64,000 nucleotides of DNA from Corythucha ciliata. Taxonomy: Eukaryota; Arthropoda; Insecta; Hemiptera; Tingidae. Position 1 is the first letter of the stretch; every line of letters starts with the position of its first letter. The DNA lies in the NCBI GenBank assembly GCA_038030265.1, contig CM075939.1, positions 34,081,253 through 34,145,252 of the forward strand, written 5' to 3'. Both the position numbers and the translations under genes were made by a program. Below, piece after piece: positions 22,001 to 37,000 of the stretch. The notes beneath the pieces are model-generated. The model was not told the DNA's origin. It ran no database searches and saw only the letters and a list, made by a program, of their open reading frames with translations.

Positions 22001-25000
22001 TGACAAAAAATCAGAAAACAGAGTGGCCTTAAAATCGGTTGAAAAGGCTAACAGTCACGCTGAAAACGAGGATTGTACAGATGTACCGCAGAAGATAGAA
22101 AAAGAAGACGCTGATACTAGCGATGAACCAAAAAACGAAGTTCCTATTTCTTGTAAAAACGATGTAGATAAAACCGAAGCAAAAAGTGAAATCAAAGCAG
22201 AAGAGGAAAACCCAGAAGAGGAAGAAAATCATGAAATCGCTCAAAAGGAAAAAGAAAACGATAACAAGCAGGAAGAACCGGGTGCCTCAAGAAAAAAATC
22301 AATTGAAGACGAAGGAGAAAAGAAAAAAGAAGAAGAAGATTGTGATAATGAGAAAGGTGAGCCATCGGTGAGAACACGAGGATCACTGAGGAGAAGCGCC
22401 CGAAACAGCGTCAATTCCAGTGAGGACGACACGAAAAAGGGAAGCTTGTCAACGTTGAACAACGCTAAAACCCCAGCTACGGCCTCCTCTGTCTTCTCGT
22501 TATCGACCTTCTCATTAGAAGAGCCTATTCCATCTCCTCCAGACCAGTCTAAGCCCGCGTCTGCTTCACCGTCGAAGGCTGAAGGGGTAGAAGAAACGAC
22601 TAATAAAACTAGTGAGTCAATTAATTTTATTTTGTTGGGCACCTGTTGAATTTCTTCTTCATTTCAGCTAAGAAGAAAGGTACTAAAAAGAAGGGTAAAA
22701 AGAAAGGAGGCAAGAAGAAGTCGAGCGCCAAAAAGCCTGAAGGTGATGTTGACGGTTCGCAAAATGACGGTAAGTTTTTTCATCAACTTCTCAAACATGC
22801 ACCGTATTTACGTGTTGTTTTTGTCTTTTTATTAGCAGATGGGAAAGCAAAAGCCAAGGAGGAGAAACCGAAGAAAAGTGCGTCGAAGTCGAAAAAAAGA
22901 AGTGAGTAAAAATGACCGAATGATTTTAAAATTGGGCTCATTCACGTCGAGACCTCCGTTCCCCTCCTAAACCCAGGTACGGTAATGGGTCTTCTCGAGC
23001 TCGATTTGAAAGTAGCTGCTCAAATGGCTCCGTCGTCTGAAGATCAACCGCCCGAGGGTCGAATGCGAGCCTCACGGAGGATAGCTCAACAGAAAATCAA
23101 AGAACAAGCCGAAAGGAGAGCCGTCGAAGCAGCTCTGAACGAATCATTCAATCATGAAAAGAAGATGAAGAAAAAGAAAGTGAAGAAAACCGAGGTGAGC
23201 ACAGCTCTAATTTTCCATCCTTTTTAATTCTACTAATCTGCTCTCCAATTCCAGCTATTAAGTGAAAAAGGCGACAAGAAAAAGCTGAAGAAGTCTCCCA
23301 AGAAGAAATTGGTAATTTATTGTTGTTCGTTTGTTTTTTCCTGTGTTATTTAAAAAAAGTAAATTATACTGTATCCTAACAGGAAACTGACGAAGATGAT
23401 GAAACAACTCGAGGATCTGATGAAAAGAAAGAAACGAAAAGGCGGAAAAAAAAGAAAGACAAGCTCAGCTACGACATCAATAATCCGTGGAAATCCTCCT
23501 CTGGTTCAAGGTACGTGATGAGTTGTGTCTTGCCAGAACGTTGCGTTCAGTTTTACTATTTGAGCAGGGCGAAAGTTTGATTTTGGCTCAAGCCACGGGA
23601 CAAGGCTAAAAGTTAAAATGAAGGCACTTTTGTTCGTCATCAGCCTTGTGTAGTCCAACGTGAGCGTGGCATTTTTTCGTTAGTGTTTTCTGACTTCATT
23701 TTCCCCGTTTAGCATCAAATTTTGCCCTGACTGTGCGTTCCACTGAAATATTGCCCTGGGTGTGACGTTTTGCGCGAATTTCACTCCACAATGGAGTACT
23801 TATTTCCTGTCAATTTAACCTTCGTTTTTGCATTTCTCGTTAATTTTCTCCTCGACGTGGCGTGTCTTTCCAATGTTCCCCTGAACTTGCCGTTTCACAC
23901 GACTATAACCCGTCAAGTTAAACGTGGACCTCGCCCTCCTGTGAACAGCCCCTCAAGCTATTTTTCCTTACCCCCTCCAATGGAACTTCGGCTTGATAAT
24001 AACACTTATCTTTGGTAAACAGTGGGATAACTAATGCGGTAATGAAAGTAGAGGGAAGAGAAGTTGCAACTAATCGAATGAGAGAGCACTGGCTGCGGGT
24101 TCATGTTCTTCTTGACGGGCTATATCTCTTTGAACTCAGTAAAATCTTTGAGTCAGCCTGACGCAGGCCTTGGTTCGTGGGAATCGCCAACTGATGATCC
24201 TCGCCATAAATGGTTACAACATTTCCTTCAATTTAGCACATTAAAAGGGATTGAAACTAACGATTCGTCCCCTGAATATAGTCAAACTTACGATTCGTCC
24301 CCTGAAAATAGTCACTTACGATTCGTCCCCTGAAAATAGTCAAACTTACGATTTGTGCTCAAAAAATAGCCAAACTGGCTAATCGCCCCTTAAAAACAAC
24401 AATCTACTTCGCGCTTGAAAAAGGGCAAAACGGTTCGAGCCTTGAAAATGGCTAAAAGGCAAGATCCGCCATACGAAATGGCAACCGAGCCTTTATCACC
24501 CTAGAAATGGCTTGGTGGCCTATTCTCGCCTTAAAAATTTCAAAACTTATTCGCCCCATTTTCAATCTAAACGCACGAACGTGGCCAGCTGGCAATTCTG
24601 AAAATTGAAAACTGGTAAACTCAAAAAATGGTCAAACTGATCATTTGCAGATAGCGCGATTTACGGATTCGATGATTGAAAATTGCTAAAATGGCTATCT
24701 GAGCTCAAAAAATAACCCAAATTGACTATTCACGCCTCTGAAACGATAGTTAGACCCCTATAAACGATAAACTAACGGTTTTCGTTCCCGCACCGAACAG
24801 GGCCGTCTCCACATTACCTCCAGGCGCGGATCCAGGGTTTTTCTCAGAGTGTGTGTGTGTGGGGGGGGGGGGATACACAAAAGAGTTACATCACGTCTGT
24901 CCTCAATTTTAGCCGCAAACGAGTGCTTTTTCACAAGTCTACCCTGCACGAGCTCTTTTACTCAATTTTAGCCATGAAAAGACAGCTTTTCTTAATTTTT

Positions 25001-28000
25001 GCCTGGACGTAGCAACTCGAAACCCCCTATTGGTGTGTTTCCTCAAGTTAAGCTGCAAATAAGAGTTTTTCTCGATTCTATCGAGAATGATAGCCATATT
25101 TATCAATTTGAGCAGTAAAAGGGTCTCCATGAAACCGAGATTTAGCGCATTCCCTTAATTTCGGTATGACTCGGCATCGCGAGGCGCTTTGTCCATTTAA
25201 GCAGCGATTTTCTCAATTTTAGCCGCATGTGAATGGCTTTCTCTCCGCCCTAATGTGAACGAGCTATTTTTCTCTTTCTTTCTTTCTTTGTAAACTGCTA
25301 GTTACAGTATTTTCTTAATTCTGGCCTGAACGTTGCATCGCCAAACCGCGAATGGGTGTTTCCTCAATTTCAGTCGCGAATGGACGCGATTTCTCAATTT
25401 GATCCACGAACAGGATTTTTTCCTCAGGTTTCAGCCTGCATACTGCATAGCCTCGGCATACTTACCCCTAAAACAGCAAATTAGCACCTTTTTTTCTATC
25501 TTCGCCTGGACGTCGCTTCGAGAAAACGCGAATTGGCCCGTTTTGTACATTTCAGCGGCGGGTCCACATAAACTCTCTCTATGAACAGCGCATGTGAATG
25601 CCGTGTGGGTTCCTCCGCCTCTACCTGTAGGGAACAGGGGAAGTAATTGATGAAATTGTCAATAAATAAAAAAGGCAAGGCGCAAGCTGAAGAAAGCGTT
25701 TCAAGGGGCCAATTGAGGGAATTTGGTCCGCCAATCGATCAGGCTCCGGTACGCCTTTTATTAAATGGATAAGTATATAAGAAACGCACACCGGGGTGAA
25801 ACAGCAGAGGATTGCTGCATGAAACCTGTGTTGAATACACACGCGCCGTGCGATGTAGATCTTCCCTTCCCTATTCTTCAGGGCTGGATCTATAGGGAGG
25901 GGGGAGGACTAGGAGGTGCATTTGCCCCTGGCGGCGCTCTGCCGGCCCGCACTTGAGCTCTGATTAAGAATAGAATAGAATAGAATAGAATTGAAATGAA
26001 CCAAAATTACTCTCGCAATTCACTTCCCCTCCACGTGTGGATTTGAATTTTCAGATTATAGTCACTCAAAAATTCAAATATCCCTGGAGTTGCTCTACCA
26101 AAAAGTCAATTTCGTGGATTTCACTTCTCTCAAAAGAGAGTACGCCCAAAGCGTGCGGACTTGGTGCGGAAATCAGTGTTATATCACTAACAGAAACCAA
26201 TTTTGCCGGTTTTACTCGCTCAAAAAGCCAATTTCGCCGGATTGACACTCTAAAAAGCCACTTTAGCGGGTTTGACTAGTACAAAAATTCAATTTCACGG
26301 GGTTGACTCTCAGTGAAATTCAATTTCGTGAGTCGGGACCCAACCGTGCCGAACCTTTATGCTCAAAAACCAGGTTGAAAACTATTTCCGCTTCTGAAAC
26401 TATTGCTCTCTCCAAAGTGTCTGAAGATACGTTAACAAATGTCACGAACTTTGCATCCTTTTAGCGACGAAAACGTTGAAGAAGAGGAAGAATTTTTGGA
26501 GGAGGAAGACGATGAGGACATTCGATGGAACGGAAAAAATGTGTCCGATCATGAGTTTAGCCCTGAGTCCGACTTGGAAGGTGATGCCGAATCGCAACCG
26601 GTTCGAAGAGCTCGTACGGCTCACAAAATAGAGGGTAAAAGAGTGTTATAATTGGCATAATTTAATGGCACCTCATTCACTTGTACGTCTCGGTGCTATC
26701 GGCTCAGATAAAAAGGAGAGCGATGACGAGGAAGAAAAAGAAGAAATCGACAAGTCTTATGAAGATTATGCTTGTGAGAAGTGCGGCCAGCCCGACCATC
26801 CGGAATGGATTCTTCTGTGCGACACCTGTGATAAAGGTATCCCTAAAAACAAATTATAATTGGAAATATGTTTCCTTTACTTTTTCTGTGCTCTAGGTTA
26901 CCATGCTTCGTGCCTGAGACCTCCATTGATGCTCATACCCGAAGGAGACTGGTTTTGCCCTGTTTGTCAACATGTCAGTGCCTTTGGAAATCACTAGATC
27001 TTTCCCTTCTTTTGAAACCGCCCTGTATTATTTTTACAGAAATCACTCGTGGTGAAACTTAAAGAAACCTTGAGGACATTTGAGAAAAATTCCAAAAGGA
27101 GAGAGAACGAAGAGCTGAGGAGGAAACGATTAGCTTACGTCGGCATATCCCTGGCCAATGTCCTTCCCGACGCATTCGGTATTTATTTTAACTTCGTCTC
27201 TTTCTGAGCAAAGTTTGAATTTTCGTTTCATTATAGCTCCTATCAACAAACTGAGTCCCAAAAAAAGTAGTAAAGAAAAACCGTCGAATGAAAACCGAAA
27301 GAAGAAGAAGAAGAAGAAGAGGAAGGCTCGTGATGAAAGTTCAAGTACAGGCGTGGGAAGTTCTAGTAGTGGAGACAGTGATCGAGGCGGCGATGGTGGA
27401 GCAGACACTAGTTCCGAAAGTTACGAGGACGAGCCGGTGTACCAGTTACGTCAGCGTCGAAACGCGGCTCAAAGTTACCGGTTTAATGAATACGATGAAC
27501 TCATCAAATCCGCGATTCAAGTAATGAACCCGCCCGTTTCAAAATTGTGCTAATGTTCTCATGGCTGTCTCTAATTTTATTTTCTCAGGATGAAATAGCA
27601 GCAGCACAAGGGGAAGAAGCTGTCGTTGAGCCCCCCGTTGGTGAGACCGTTGATGGTAGTGAACATCCAACAGTTACAACGGGAGAAAAGAACGGAACTG
27701 AATCCCACGACAAGGTACGGTCGAAAAACATATCACTTTCGACATATAATGAACTAACCAGTATGTTTAGGCTGAGGAGCCCCTGAACACTGAACCGGTT
27801 GACCCGGATGCTGTTCCTGCCGAAGAAGAAGAAGATCAGGACGAAGAGGAAGAGGGCGACTATTCAAAGGGATGGCGTCCGCCGGTTATTCCAAAGAATA
27901 CGAACATCAAAAAAGGGCCGCTCGGAAGGAAACGACCGCGAAGACTGAACGCTTTGGACTTGTCGAGCGAGGAACAGGACGACTCGGATGAAGATTTCAA

Positions 28001-31000
28001 AGGATCGTCCGAAGAGGAGGAGGATGACTTCAGTGATGTGGTTTCTGACGATTCCGACATTGGTTGGAGAAAGTCGAAAAAACAGCCTTTACGAAGATCC
28101 AGTCGTAGGAGACAGGCCAGAATCGATCGCGACTTCAGTAAGTCGTTTTCATGATCCGTGTTGTTCACGTTGTAAATATACTTGACTTTCAGTTAACGAC
28201 GACAGTGACAGCTCTGATGAGCCTCGAAAAAAGAAAAGAAGACGTTCGTGGTCTTTAAGCGAAGAATCGGAGTCAAGTAGCGATCGATCGTGGGGAAAGC
28301 GGAAAAAGTTAGCTTTGGATTTATTCAACTTTCATTGATTGGTTGGATTTTAAAGTGTGTTCAATTTTCAAGGAGACCTACACCTAGGGTGAGTGCAACG
28401 GCGAGAAATCGAGGAGGCGTGAAAAGAGGGAAGAAGAAGGGTGGCACAGGAAGGAGGAAAATTGATTCAGACTCTGACGGACCATCGCGAAGAGCTCCTA
28501 AGAAGAAAAAACCTAGGGTAAGCATTCAAACTTGCGAATTGAAACATACAGTGAATTAGCTATATGATTCATCGCGCTGTTTTGACAGGTAAAATATGGA
28601 CTTTCTGAAGACATCGGAGAAGACTCTAAAGTTAGAACTCGCGGTAAAAAAATAAACTACGTTGAAATGAAGGGATCGGAGACTGAAGAGGTTAATTAAG
28701 ACGATTTAAATCAAGTTTTTTGAAATGACTTAAAAACCTTTTGAAAAACAGGAAGAACGAATCAACAGAATCAAAGGAAGGAAAACCTTGAGTGATATGG
28801 AAAATGAAGACGAGGAATTTGTACCCGATGATGACGATGACGTAGCACAGAAGGCTCTTATAAAACAAGTACCTCCTGCTCCAGCCCCGGTGCCTTTTGT
28901 GCAAGCTCATTCCAAGCGCAAAATAGTTTCTGGTAATTTCCCTTCTGTGTTTTATTAATTTGTTGCAAATTAGACGACCCTTGTCTTAAGACTTTTCAAG
29001 GGATTACTCCCCCCTCACCGCACCACCATAGTCACCATGCAGTGAATTCGAGGGAGAGGGGAGGCTGAAAATAAAGAATTAAACTTTATTGAAGCTAAAT
29101 ACTTACCATTTTTACTTATTTTGAGTTCCGAGAAAAAATTGCTCCCATTCTTTATTTTCAGCCTCCCCACTCCCTCGAATTCACTGCATGGTGACTAGGG
29201 TGGTGCGGTGAGGGGGGAGTAATCCCTTGAAAAGTCCTAAGACAAGGGTCGTCTAATTTGCAATTAATTAATTGCTGGGACACATAAAGAAAAAAGAACA
29301 ATTTTATTAATTTGTTTCTACATCGTGATCTCGTTATAGATTCGGAGTCCAACGAAGAGGAGGAAAAACCTGCTGAAGAAGAGGGAAATGTCGACGAGGA
29401 GGAAGAAGATGTTGATGAGGATTCGGATGTAAGTTAAATTAGTGTGAGTAACCGGGATATGTGATAGCGATTGTGACAATATAATTTTCAGGAAGCACAC
29501 AGTAAGGGGAAGTCTCCTCGTAACGCAGTCACTCCCAAGGTTTGCTTATTTTTTATGCTTTCTGAATCTGAGTTTGTAACTTCTGGTTTCTTTGTATTGA
29601 CCGTAGTTTAAGTCAACAAAAAGAAACTAAATTATCGTTTCTTCTCTCACCTGAAAAATGTTGCTCACTTTTCTTCTGAATTTCAGAATCCCAAGTCAAC
29701 TACGCCAAGTATTCCTGCTCCTAGTAATCCACAAAGCCTCCAAGAATCTTCAACGTTGTCAAAACTACGAGAAAAATTGGCTAACAACGCAGCTCTTCGT
29801 TCTAATCAGCTGCATTCCGGTGGGTCTGACGGCAATCCTTCTTCTCCTCAACAGGTAATCCACCCTATTCCACCCTGGATTCGGAATTATCGTCTGACTG
29901 TTCCGTGTTATCTGACATTTCAAGGCCGCCAACAACATTCGAGTCATTAATACTCAAAAACTTTTGGCTCATCCGTCAAAGATAAACTCAGTACAACACG
30001 AAGAGTCGATGATGCGAGAATTACTCGCAAGTAGTAGCGGCGGTGGAGCACCAGCAGGCCCCCCTCCTGGTTACTACGGTCCCGGCCCCATGCCCGGTGG
30101 ACGAGGACTCCCACCTTTCCCCCCTCACGGACGGGGGCCTCCGCCGGGTCTTGTCGCTCCTCCCGGAGGAGGGCCTCCTCCTCCTCCGCACCATCAACCA
30201 CCTCCGGGATCTTCGCCTCACCTTCGTGAGACCTCCGTGGACTCTCCTCATCAACCACCTCCAATCCATGACCGTCGTTTCTATCCACCGCCTGGCATTC
30301 CTGCTGGACCACCTCCATCCGCTGCTGGTTTGAGGCCGCCACCCCATCCTCATCCACCTCATCACCTTCAGCAACCTCCACTGAGAAGGTTAGTTTATCT
30401 GTTTCACGCTTATTTTTCGTTGTATACTTGTGAAGTTCAAGCCTCGATGTGCTTTAAGGGCCCCTTCTCTACAAGGCTGAGGCCAGAGAGCATTTGTCGC
30501 TCATTTGCATCCCTGTAAAAACGATTTTGTTGATATGCGGGAATAGTACATACTACATACGAACACGAATAGTTGTAGGTGGTTCATCGAAATGTACCTT
30601 ACTGGTTAGACAGTCGTAGCCCAATAGGAGTCGTACTAGCCAATACATCCGTTTCAGGGCAACGATCATGTTATGTTGGTGTGATGACGTCTAAATAAAA
30701 TACTGGTGCCCGGGGCTCGAGGTGAAAAGCCCGTAAAAACTCACCGTTTGGACTAGATATTGTAATTGTCTCCCCCCTTGCACTGGCCTATACACCAACA
30801 AGCGCCTGACCTCGTACAGCGCGCGGTTTGAGGTTCGTTTACACTTTTTTCCGCGTACAGACCTACTATATTTACGGTGACCAGAAGTCCTTATTTAGGA
30901 AGGGCCTAATGGCGCCCTTCCTCGCAGAATACACTCCCCCCTCAATCACAACGCGAAAATAGATAGTCTTTCAACTGTTTTTTTGAGCTTGGGTGACCCA

Positions 31001-34000
31001 CGCGTGGCCTCAATTTTCAGCGGGCTTTACTGCCTTGTTATAGTGCCAAGTATTTTCAAGGCCATTGAGGAAACTTGATTTTCACATTTTATTCGAGTTT
31101 CTCCGATTTTATACGATGGGGAAGCGAGGTTCGATTTTTCAAAGGTAATTCGACTCATAACAAATAAGAAGGTTAGAACCCACCTCACCCCCTTTCAATG
31201 TTTAGAAGAAGTAAGGAGGAGTCTAGTCTCCAACTTCTGCCGTTTCGTTTAGATATTTTTTGTGTTGGTTAAAGTGAATAGTCCCTCGCCTTTTTATTTA
31301 TTTATTTTTTCGGAGATTAGAAAAATGGCTCGTGAACTTGGTGCCCGGCGAAGTAAAGGCTCACAAAGAAGGAGAAGCCAGCTTTAAAAAAAACCATGTT
31401 GATATTGTTCTACGGTGATCGTTCTAGATTGCAGTCATCGCAGAAAAACTGTAGCGGCTGATACGAATATGTCAAAGAAGAAAGGGCAGTCGTTTCTGGT
31501 ACACCGAACACTGAATCCCACCAAAAACTTCAAAGAAACACACACAGTGTAGTGAGCTCAACGGCCAGAATATAAGTTTTCATGGGTGATGGTGATACTC
31601 ACAGTTTCACAAGTGCTGTACACCGTACCCTGTGTCTCGAGTTTGCTTGTCACCCGAAAGTCATCAATTTCGACTAATCCCGGAAGACACCAAACCCGAC
31701 ATTCGTGCGCTTTTGACGGTGGTCTCTGGAGGGTGTAAATGTGTCGAACACGTCTTTTATGACTTCAAAAGCATAATTTATTATAATCAACTCATAAATA
31801 AACGATTCAATTTGACTACACGAAGTGTTTTTACCGTGAGCTGCGCCGGAGTGAAAAGACATTTTGGTTATCTAGAATTCTAGAGAGAGGTGAAGAAAAT
31901 AATGTTCATCTGAAGCCGGACGGATTCAAAAAATCAAGTAGCCCCTGTCGATTGCGAATCAGATCTTCCCGACGCTAATTATTACGTAGAGAAACTTAAA
32001 AAATATATGAAAAACACTGAACTGCCTTAAAACGTGGGATTTGTATCAATAATGTCAAACTGTCCTATGGGTTGATGATAAGGTGATAAGGTTTATTATG
32101 AGTCGAAACTTCCCCGACGTATTGTTGATCCCCAACTCTGGGTCCACTATTTTTCCTCCTTTTACTTTCCTCCCTTCATGATTTCCGTAATCCGAGCCTC
32201 CGAGGGTCAGGCTGATGAGTAACAGGCTTAGTGCTCGCCTCGCTCTTCCTCAACAGGCTTGCATTCAACCACAGCAAAGCCGCAACCAAACTCCGAAACC
32301 ACAAAGATGGCCTCAAAAGGGCTCAAAGTTCCCTCCCAAACTCGAAAAATTATAAAATAACATGTGATTCTACAGTTCGTAGGTTGGATTCGAGGAACGA
32401 CTTGGCATAAATAAAATTGTCGTTTAAGCACTGCTATAACTCAGTTTTGTCAACTTTTCAGGAGAGACAAAAAACCATTTTTTCCCACGGCATGAAAAAA
32501 GGTCATAACTTGCTATAATTCAAGAGCCCATAAGAGCATAATAATAAGAGATTATTAATAATAATAATAATAATAATAATATCCTTTTTTGGTTTTAGAA
32601 AATGAAAAAAACGCTGCAAATTTTACATATGGGTTTATTATTCATGAATAGTCAAATCCGGCTTGAAATTACATGAAAATCGACACCCCACACCCCTATG
32701 ATCCCAAATCCTTTTAAAACCCCCATTTTGGACCCGCTTTTGGCGCATAAAACGCCAGGGAGTTATTTGATCAAACTGATCAGGTGTTAGGACCAATTAG
32801 ATCCCAAATGGAGTCTATGTGCGAAAGAACGATTTTTTCCGAGCAATCCTAGGGCAAGATATAGCCCGGCCGGCGTACGGCGGAAGGACATTGCAGAAAT
32901 GGAATCTAGACATGTTAAAACGTACACAGAAAAAGTTTGAGGGTGGGTTGTAGAAAAATTGTCTGACCGAAAACATAGGTGTATTATTCAGAATGAATAA
33001 TAAACCAAAGTCCTGTGAACGATCTCAAAAATTAAGTTTGCCTTGGATGTCCTCTAGCGGCTGAATGGACACTTATATTAGTTGAATTGGTCCGCTTCAT
33101 TGACGGTAGTCGTGCAGATCCAAAGATCCCCCCTGAGAAACCGTAGGGCGAGGAAAAATGTTGACCGTTACCTAAGGTGCCTAGATGGGGGACGAGTAGA
33201 GTAAAGGGTAACGGGGCCAGGGGGTGCCCTCTGCCTCGCCAAAAGCGCGTGCATTCGTTAAGCGCCCCATACACTACGCGATTGCCTGCAGGCCGTCGCC
33301 TCAAGAGGCGACCGTCCGGCCAAAATCCTAGCCGGTCCTACGGCCACAAACCTTCAGTTTTCACGGACTGCAGGTGGACTGCAGTCCATGGCCTTCAGAT
33401 TAACTGAAAATGTGTGGGTAACCTTGATCGACGGCCTCACGATTGCCTTCAGTTAAACTGACAGTGTATGGGGCGCTTTAGGCGAACAAGTAGAAAATAA
33501 ACGTTATAATCGCATGGTGGAGACTAGCATTTATATTTATATTATTTTTATCAATCTCATGAGTTATCGAGCAGGCATCGGCAGTCGTGACAGTGTGATA
33601 CCTATTTGTACCTGATTAATTGTTTCCGTTTCTGTTCTTGATTCTTCCCAACTGTGACTAGCAAAACATCGCTCAGTCAATATTTTTTATTCTATTTGAC
33701 ACTTAACTCTCCAACGCCCAAAAGTGAAATAACGATGTTTTGCAATTTTTGGCGAATGTTTTACTTGAGTAGGACACTTTCCAAGGTGTTTAAGTTTTCC
33801 AGCTGTTTTTCAAGGTAGCTGATCAGCTACAATCAGCCCGTCACCTACCGGTGACATTGGGCGTTTGGCCAAGTAAATTGACGAACGCCCAATGTCACCT
33901 GTAGGTGACGGGCATATGTAGGTCTAGATACACTATTTTCAGTGACGATAGGATATCCTTCCCCAGCTTCTCAGAAGAGAATAGGACCTGTCTCCTGAGT

Positions 34001-37000
34001 TTGCTGGAAAGGATAAATTGGTTTGGGAGCCGTACTAGACCGTCCCGAGTCTGGGGTCCAACCGGGTTGGTATGGTGTATGGGCCAAAAATGAATGACAA
34101 TGAACGAACGGCGTAAATGGACGGGAACTTGCGACAATGCTACGAAATCATCCACAAGTATCAAAACGCCAGTGAAAGTAGAGTGGCTTGAAGAAATTCG
34201 AAATCCCGAAAGAAGAAGAAAACGAATATTATTATATATCATTACATAGATACAATTTTATAACTCAAATTGTGGAGTGATGGCAAACCAGCAATGAATG
34301 TTTAGACCAACTGCACAATCGCGGCACCTGGTAGCTTTGTGGCACTGTCGGCACCGCCTTTGAAAACACTCTATACTTTCTCGTGTCTCCGAATTCCATC
34401 ATCCTTTTTTGACAGCTTAGGAACTGAAGAAACAACTCTTGCCTTCTTCGCGGGATTACCGTACTTGAAGATGTAATTTTGCACGACTGCTCGGCGGAAG
34501 TCGCAGTACGTGATGCTTCGAGAACCCGGTTTTTTTGGCTGGCTTTGTATAGAAGCTATGCGTTTTGACACGCCCCATCGTTTTTGTAAAGAGAACTAAA
34601 TAGGTAAAAATTCGTATTCTAGAGGTTCTGAAACATGAAAAAAACATGTCATGACCAATGTTTGCGACCATCACGACGGGAGCAATAGTGCATTTTTCAA
34701 AATGAAATGCACTAAATGTCACGGTTATAACGGTCACAATTTCGACATTCGTCGCTACGCCCAGTGTAACCTACAGGTGACGCCAAGATTTACAGCTTAC
34801 AAATCAATTTATGAAGGAGTGCTTGGCTCACTCAGCTTTTACAATTATTAGATTGAAAAAATCATCAAAAGTATCAATACATACCTTTTTGTGGTCATTT
34901 TGATCGAAAAACGAGAGCCCGACGCTGACTGACAAAAACAAGAGCCACTTATCGAGTTTTGGAGATTTTCACATAAAAACAACTGTTGAACAATCGATTC
35001 GAACTGCCTCAACGCTGGAGGCAGATGGTATAGAAGCCGTTAGACAGCAGCCTATGATGGGATACGTCCCACCGCGTATCTTATATACTTATGTTAATAA
35101 TAAAAATAGAAGTGTAACCTACAGGTTACATTGAGCCCTCAAGGGGGGGAGTTGCACATGCGTTTCCTCGACCCCCCCTCCAATCATACCTCGCCTACTC
35201 CGCGTTACGGAAATTACCGCCGTATTCCTGGACTTCAAGTGCTCATTTAAATCTTCAGGAAATTCCGCACAACCGTACGATCTTCCTTTTTCATATTTCA
35301 TCCCTAAAATGACTGTAAAACGCACATAAACTTTCATCTTGAAAATTCACACTCTTTCGACGACTTATTTAGGAAAGCAAGATCGTACGGTTGTGCGGAA
35401 TTTCCTGAAGATTTAAATGAGCCCCTGAAGTCCACGATTGGTGCAGAAATACGGTGGTAATTACCGTAACGCGGAGTAGGCGAGGTTTGATTGGAGGGGG
35501 GTCGAGGAAACACATGTACAACTCCCCCTTAATACTTCAATAGTCCTATTACTGAGGTAAAAATGAATCGTCCTGCGGATATCAGTTGTATGTTGATAGA
35601 AACTCCGTTCCGCTCATGGGAGGAATGTCATGGATTTAATTCTTTAGTGTAAATAGACCCACCCTAAAAATAACTCGTCAATAAAAAGAGTAAAATTGTT
35701 TCAAATTCCATGCTCTGGGATCTAGGTACTCGTGAGTGAACTTGCTAAAAGCTGCACGTTGAAATAACTATTCGTCTAGCCATCACTCTCACCCGTCCTT
35801 ACTTTGTCATTGCAAGGGAAACGGGACCCGAAAAATCTGAAAACATTAATCATTGAATGATTTTTCTAGTAGCGGGAAGAGAGGGCTGTATTAAGAGGTA
35901 ATTGACGCTATGCGTGTATGGGTCGTACTCAAATAATTTTGTTCTATGTTGCGATCCATCTTGTGCTGTTCTGTGCTCAGATGTGATGGTATGGGTTTGG
36001 TGGGAAGGGGTATCGCCTCACCTGTTTTTAGCCCCTAGAACGGCCACTGGAGTGGAGGGAATCGGGGTGGTAGACGGGTATCTCAACAAGACACCAACTC
36101 AACTGACAACCAAAACCGCTTTGAATCGATGAATATTTTTCCACTTGTTGACGGCTGGGAAAGAGAGAATGGCTAAAATAGGCAATGCTGTGAGCAGTTT
36201 TTTAAGAATTTTGGCTTTTCCGAGGCAAAACTACTGTCATCTCTTCCTGGTTCAAGTAAAGATAACAGAACGAGTAAGCTCGGTAAAGGTCCAGATTGGC
36301 GGGTGGTTGAATTTCGGTTGACGGGAATTTTTTTTTTTTTTTTTTTTTCATGAAAAACACAGGATAAAAATGTATTTTTGAATAAAATGAACCTTTACGT
36401 ATTCACGTTAAACTCCGGGTCCGTGGACCTGACGATTTTTTCTACTTTTTTCATTTTCTTGATTCCTGAAATTCGGACCCGGGGATAACGACCCAGTGCC
36501 CCTCCCCCTCTATCAACAGGCCTGGACGGATTTACTTTATGATGTGGTCCTGTGGCTGGGGAACCTCAAATGGCCCCTCCAAGGTACTGCTTTCAAAAAA
36601 CTTCTGTACTTTTAGACCATGAATATGAGAGGAAAAAATTGATTAAAGCACAAGTTTGCTTCTAAAAGTGCTTTTAGTTATAGAAAGTGCTTTTAGTTAT
36701 AGCTATACTCGGAAATCGTCAATTCGCCCCTTCAAACTGACTTGTTAGCATTAAAACTAAACATTTCGCCCTTGAAAGATTACAAAATCATGAAATTTAC
36801 CCCAAGACAAATTTTCCACGGCAAAACTGGCGATTTTTTGTTTTGCCAAGCAACTGGCTAAGTCGGTTAGAAAGTGAGGATCCCCCCCCCCCCTTCCGCA
36901 AAAGTAGAGTGGTGTAATTTCTAGGCTCACTTTATCAGCCTAGAGGGGCTCTCCTCTTGGCTCTTTTCTTTATTCACCGCTCCTATATAAACATACTCTT

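Noticed and set aside
21141..22642. Long Lys/Met- or Ser/Phe-rich frames on other frames and strand over Rsf1 exons 4-5
   Set aside because: Shadows created by the purine-rich acidic/basic Rsf1 coding sequence.
29947..30381. Minus-strand frames of 117-144 codons over Rsf1 exon 25
   Set aside because: Antisense of the Pro/Gly-rich coding exon; the sense frame is splice-consistent with both neighbours.
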